A DNA stretch of 6,536 nucleotides. Origin: Acidobacteriota bacterium. GTDB lineage: Bacteria; Acidobacteriota; Blastocatellia; Pyrinomonadales; Pyrinomonadaceae. Below the pieces are notes generated by a model. It had not been told where the DNA came from and ran no database searches. It saw nothing but the letters and a program-made list of their open reading frames with translations. The position numbers were made by a program, and so were the translations under genes. Shown here in pieces: positions 6,411 through 6,536 of this stretch; within the stretch, counting starts at the first letter, position 1; each line of letters begins with the position of its first letter. The stretch is from NCBI GenBank assembly GCA_963169175.1, contig CAUJFK010000223.1, positions 1 to 6,536 on the forward strand, read 5' to 3'.

Positions 6411-6536
6411 TTGAGCAGAAAGCTGCGGCCTCGCCGCTCGCCGAGCGGAAAACCGGCTGTTATGTCAATTGACGATCATCGGGTCAGAACCGGGAGCGGT
6501 AGTGACTGGGTTCTTTACATCGGCGATGCGGAACCC
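6411..6536 (+). other. Right-edge segment with palindrome and an open frame; possible dispersed repeat
   Basis: CCGCTC (6434-6439) and GAGCGG (6443-6448) make a tight 6-bp hairpin with loop GCC, followed by AAAA rather than Ts. GTCAATTGAC (6464-6473) is a perfect 10-bp palindrome. A plus frame is open from TTG at 6411 through ATG at 6462 to the edge; the ATG version reads MSIDDHRVRTGSGSDWVLYI and matches no MoxR partner I know. The strand reads like sequence I associate with repeated intergenic elements in related genomes, but that is recollection and not tested. A genuine gene start at 6462 or 6411 cannot be excluded because the window ends. Confidence 0.35.

Overview
The window reads as a piece of a moderately GC-rich (by eye, mid-50s % GC) Gram-negative bacterial chromosome. 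The lipoprotein, the type IV prepilin, the MoxR ATPase and especially the form of the DppC-like permease (a large extracytoplasmic insert between TM1 and the LLGTD..GRD motif) resemble what I know from Acidobacteriota. That assignment is inference from protein style, not from a marker gene.

Layout, left to right. Positions 1-164 (+) hold the 3' end of a group II intron: a probable C-terminal tail of the intron-encoded protein, then domain V and domain VI, ending at CCCGAT. Positions 165-382 carry no gene I recognise but contain inverted repeats. Positions 383-2146 (-) encode a family 5 (peptide/nickel-type) ABC substrate-binding lipoprotein. After a 159-bp divergent intergenic region, two inner-membrane permeases of the Dpp/Opp type follow (2306-3241 and 3238-4317, +), overlapping by ATGA and so probably translationally coupled. 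No ABC ATPase lies in the window, although the permeases need one.

Positions 4318-4556 are mostly intergenic, with one weak 56-codon ORF and a small hairpin. A tRNA-Val(CAC) gene with encoded CCA lies on the minus strand (4557-4631). It sits 6 nt downstream of the stop codon of a type IV prepilin-like gene (4638-5111, -), so the two may share a transcript. A 299-bp divergent region rich in inverted repeats (5112-5410) separates the pilin from a MoxR-family AAA+ ATPase (5411-6409, +). The last 127 bases hold a GC-rich palindrome and an open frame running off the edge. They do not look like the DUF58 gene that often follows moxR and may be a dispersed repeat.

Functionally, the solute-binding lipoprotein and two permeases form a partial oligopeptide-type importer. 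The pilin, tRNA and MoxR genes are separate units. The most unusual points are the intron end with a mismatch at its catalytic triad, the pilin/tRNA spacing, the hairpin-rich divergent region, and the right-edge palindrome segment. I did not find a clear new multi-gene system.
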